Shown here one piece after another: positions 63,189-64,000 of a DNA stretch of 64,000 nt; position 1 is the first letter of the stretch; every line of letters begins with the position of its first letter. Source of the DNA: DATHBD01 sp035296325 (GTDB taxonomy: Bacteria > Actinomycetota > Actinomycetes > Mycobacteriales > Micromonosporaceae). The position numbers and the translations under genes are program-made. The stretch is taken from contig DATHBD010000062.1 in the NCBI GenBank assembly GCA_035296325.1, forward strand, positions 62,001-126,000. The letters run 5' to 3'. A model generated the notes under the pieces. It made no database searches. It was not told where the DNA came from and worked only from the letters and a program-made list of their open reading frames with translations.

Positions 63189-64000
63189 CCGAGGTGGCGG
63201 CGGACGCCGACGGCGGGGACGTCTGGGATCAGCGGGTCTCCGGTGCGCTCGCCTTCCTCCGGGAGCGGCTCACCGGCGAGTACGACGTCGACGAGTTCGG
63301 CTTCGACCAGCACCTCTCCGAGGGAATGTTCCTGCCGCTGCTGCGGCCGCTGTACCGGAGCTGGTTCCGCATCGAGGTGTCCGGCGCGGCGCACCTGCCC
63401 CGCGACGGTGCCGCGCTGGTGGTGGCGAACCACTCCGGCCCGATCGCCGTGGATGCGGTCATGCTCGCGGTGGCCGTGCACGAGGAGACGCCGCACCAGC
63501 GGTTCCTGCGCCTGCTCGGTGCCGACCTGGTCTTCCGCCTGCCGGTGGTCTCGGAGGTCGCCCGCAAGTCCGGCGGGACGCTGGCGTGCAATCCGGACGC
63601 GGAGCGGCTGCTCGCCTCCGGCGAACTGGTCGGCGTCTTCCCGGAGGGGTTCAAGGGCACCGGCAAGCCGTTCTCGGAGCGCTACCGGCTGCAGCGCTTC
63701 GGCCGGGGCGGGTTCGTCTCGGCGGCACTGCGCACCGGTACGCCGATCATCCCGGCCTCGATCGTGGGCGCCGAGGAGGCGTACCCGATGATCGGCAACA
63801 TCACGCCGCTCGCCCGCCTGCTGGGCGCGCCGTACTTCCCGATCACCCCGACCTTCCCCTGGCTGGGACCACTGGGGCTGGTGCCACTGCCGAGCAAGTG
63901 GCTGATCGAGTTCGGCAAGCCGATCTCGACGGAGGGGATGGCCGACTCCGCGGACGACCCGATGGTCGTCTTCAACCTCGCCGACGAGGTCCGCGAGACC
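63185..64000 (+). CDS. Lysophospholipid (1-acyl-sn-glycerol-phosphate-like) acyltransferase, C-terminus outside the window
   Basis: 272 residues seen; the gene continues past the window. The PlsC motif I is VVANHSGPIAVDAVMLAV (the usual NHx4D, here NHSGPIAVD), motif III is GVFPEGFKGTGKPFSERYRL and motif IV is TPIIPASIVG. The family transfers acyl chains to lysophospholipids or related lipids at the membrane. Starts GTG 63185, overlapping the epimerase stop by 4 bp (GTGA), so the two are co-translated. The early FLPLLRPLYRSWFRIEVSG is common in actinobacterial members. Confidence 0.86.
   Translation, partial: MTEVAADADGGDVWDQRVSGALAFLRERLTGEYDVDEFGFDQHLSEGMFLPLLRPLYRSWFRIEVSGAAHLPRDGAALVVANHSGPIAVDAVMLAVAVHEETPHQRFLRLLGADLVFRLPVVSEVARKSGGTLACNPDAERLLASGELVGVFPEGFKGTGKPFSERYRLQRFGRGGFVSAALRTGTPIIPASIVGAEEAYPMIGNITPLARLLGAPYFPITPTFPWLGPLGLVPLPSKWLIEFGKPISTEGMADSADDPMVVFNLADEVRET

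Noticed and set aside
1..64000. tRNA or rRNA genes
   Set aside because: I looked for T-loop patterns such as GGTTCGAATCC and found none; a covariance search would be decisive.

Overview
The window is high-GC actinobacterial DNA. Gene content and order point to a Micromonosporaceae chromosome (Micromonospora or a close relative). The evidence is the mycothiol genes (mshA and a DinB/MDMPI-type enzyme), a GlnR N-terminus, RegX3/SenX3-PhoU, the Cys-leader/sulfurtransferase/DUF1416 unit, the tiny ribosomal protein bS22, very frequent GTG starts, 1-8 bp stop/start overlaps, and GC-rich palindromic repeats. The order glnR - sulfurtransferase - Fur - ygfZ - mshA - gpm - phoU/R/P is, to my knowledge, a conserved actinobacterial core order. 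The window therefore looks like core chromosome with small accessory insertions. I assign the genus by inference only; no 16S gene is present.

Layout. 1-3.8 kb: start of glnR, a membrane protein, an LmeA-type lipid-binding protein, then a 24-codon Cys-rich leader peptide, rhodanese-type sulfurtransferase and DUF1416. 3.8-8.2 kb: poorly known secreted or membrane proteins, a DsrE-like protein, a 34-aa membrane microprotein coupled to nitrobindin, and a PadR/S26-peptidase-like pair behind a perfect palindrome. 8.2-17.9 kb is a decayed accessory stretch. It holds palindromic and tandem repeats, a propeller/PKD surface protein ending at a 5'-truncated GH2 gene, a frameshifted SRPBCC gene with its ArsR-type regulator, a phosphotransferase fragment cut by an ISL3 remnant, a DUF222-HNH gene and three micro-tandem-repeat blocks. 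17.9-21.2 kb: pabC-like lyase, Fur, YgfZ, BKACE.

21.1-26.9 kb is the most unusual locus. It is a two-gene operon of a Trypco1-type small protein and an 1800-residue fusion: trypsin-like protease, calcineurin-like phosphoesterase, uncharacterised domain, NACHT/STAND NTPase, pentapeptide repeats and ten WD40 repeats. I read it as an NTP-dependent conflict (immunity) system with two candidate effectors in one chain. It is wedged between housekeeping genes and overlaps the BKACE gene tail-to-tail.

27-41 kb: asparaginase, XRE regulator, HbhA-like protein, hydrolase, AlaX, NarL-type two-component system, lytic transglycosylase, EI24 and MDMPI proteins, murB, mshA-ybjN. 41.3-47.1 kb: a TPP riboswitch heads the thiamine operon cytX-thiE-thiO-thiS-thiG-thiE2-thiD. 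47-51 kb: ohr/ohrR with an operator, phosphoglycerate mutase, cupin, DUF1996 protein. 50.9-53.8 kb: phoU divergent from senX3-regX3, with four PHO-box-like repeats between them. 53.8-64 kb: Cys-rich protein, Ppx/GppA, TIM-barrel protein, CGNR regulator, proline dehydrogenase, a MacAB-like export operon, an excisionase-like HTH protein, bS22, an NAD-dependent epimerase and the start of a lysophospholipid acyltransferase.
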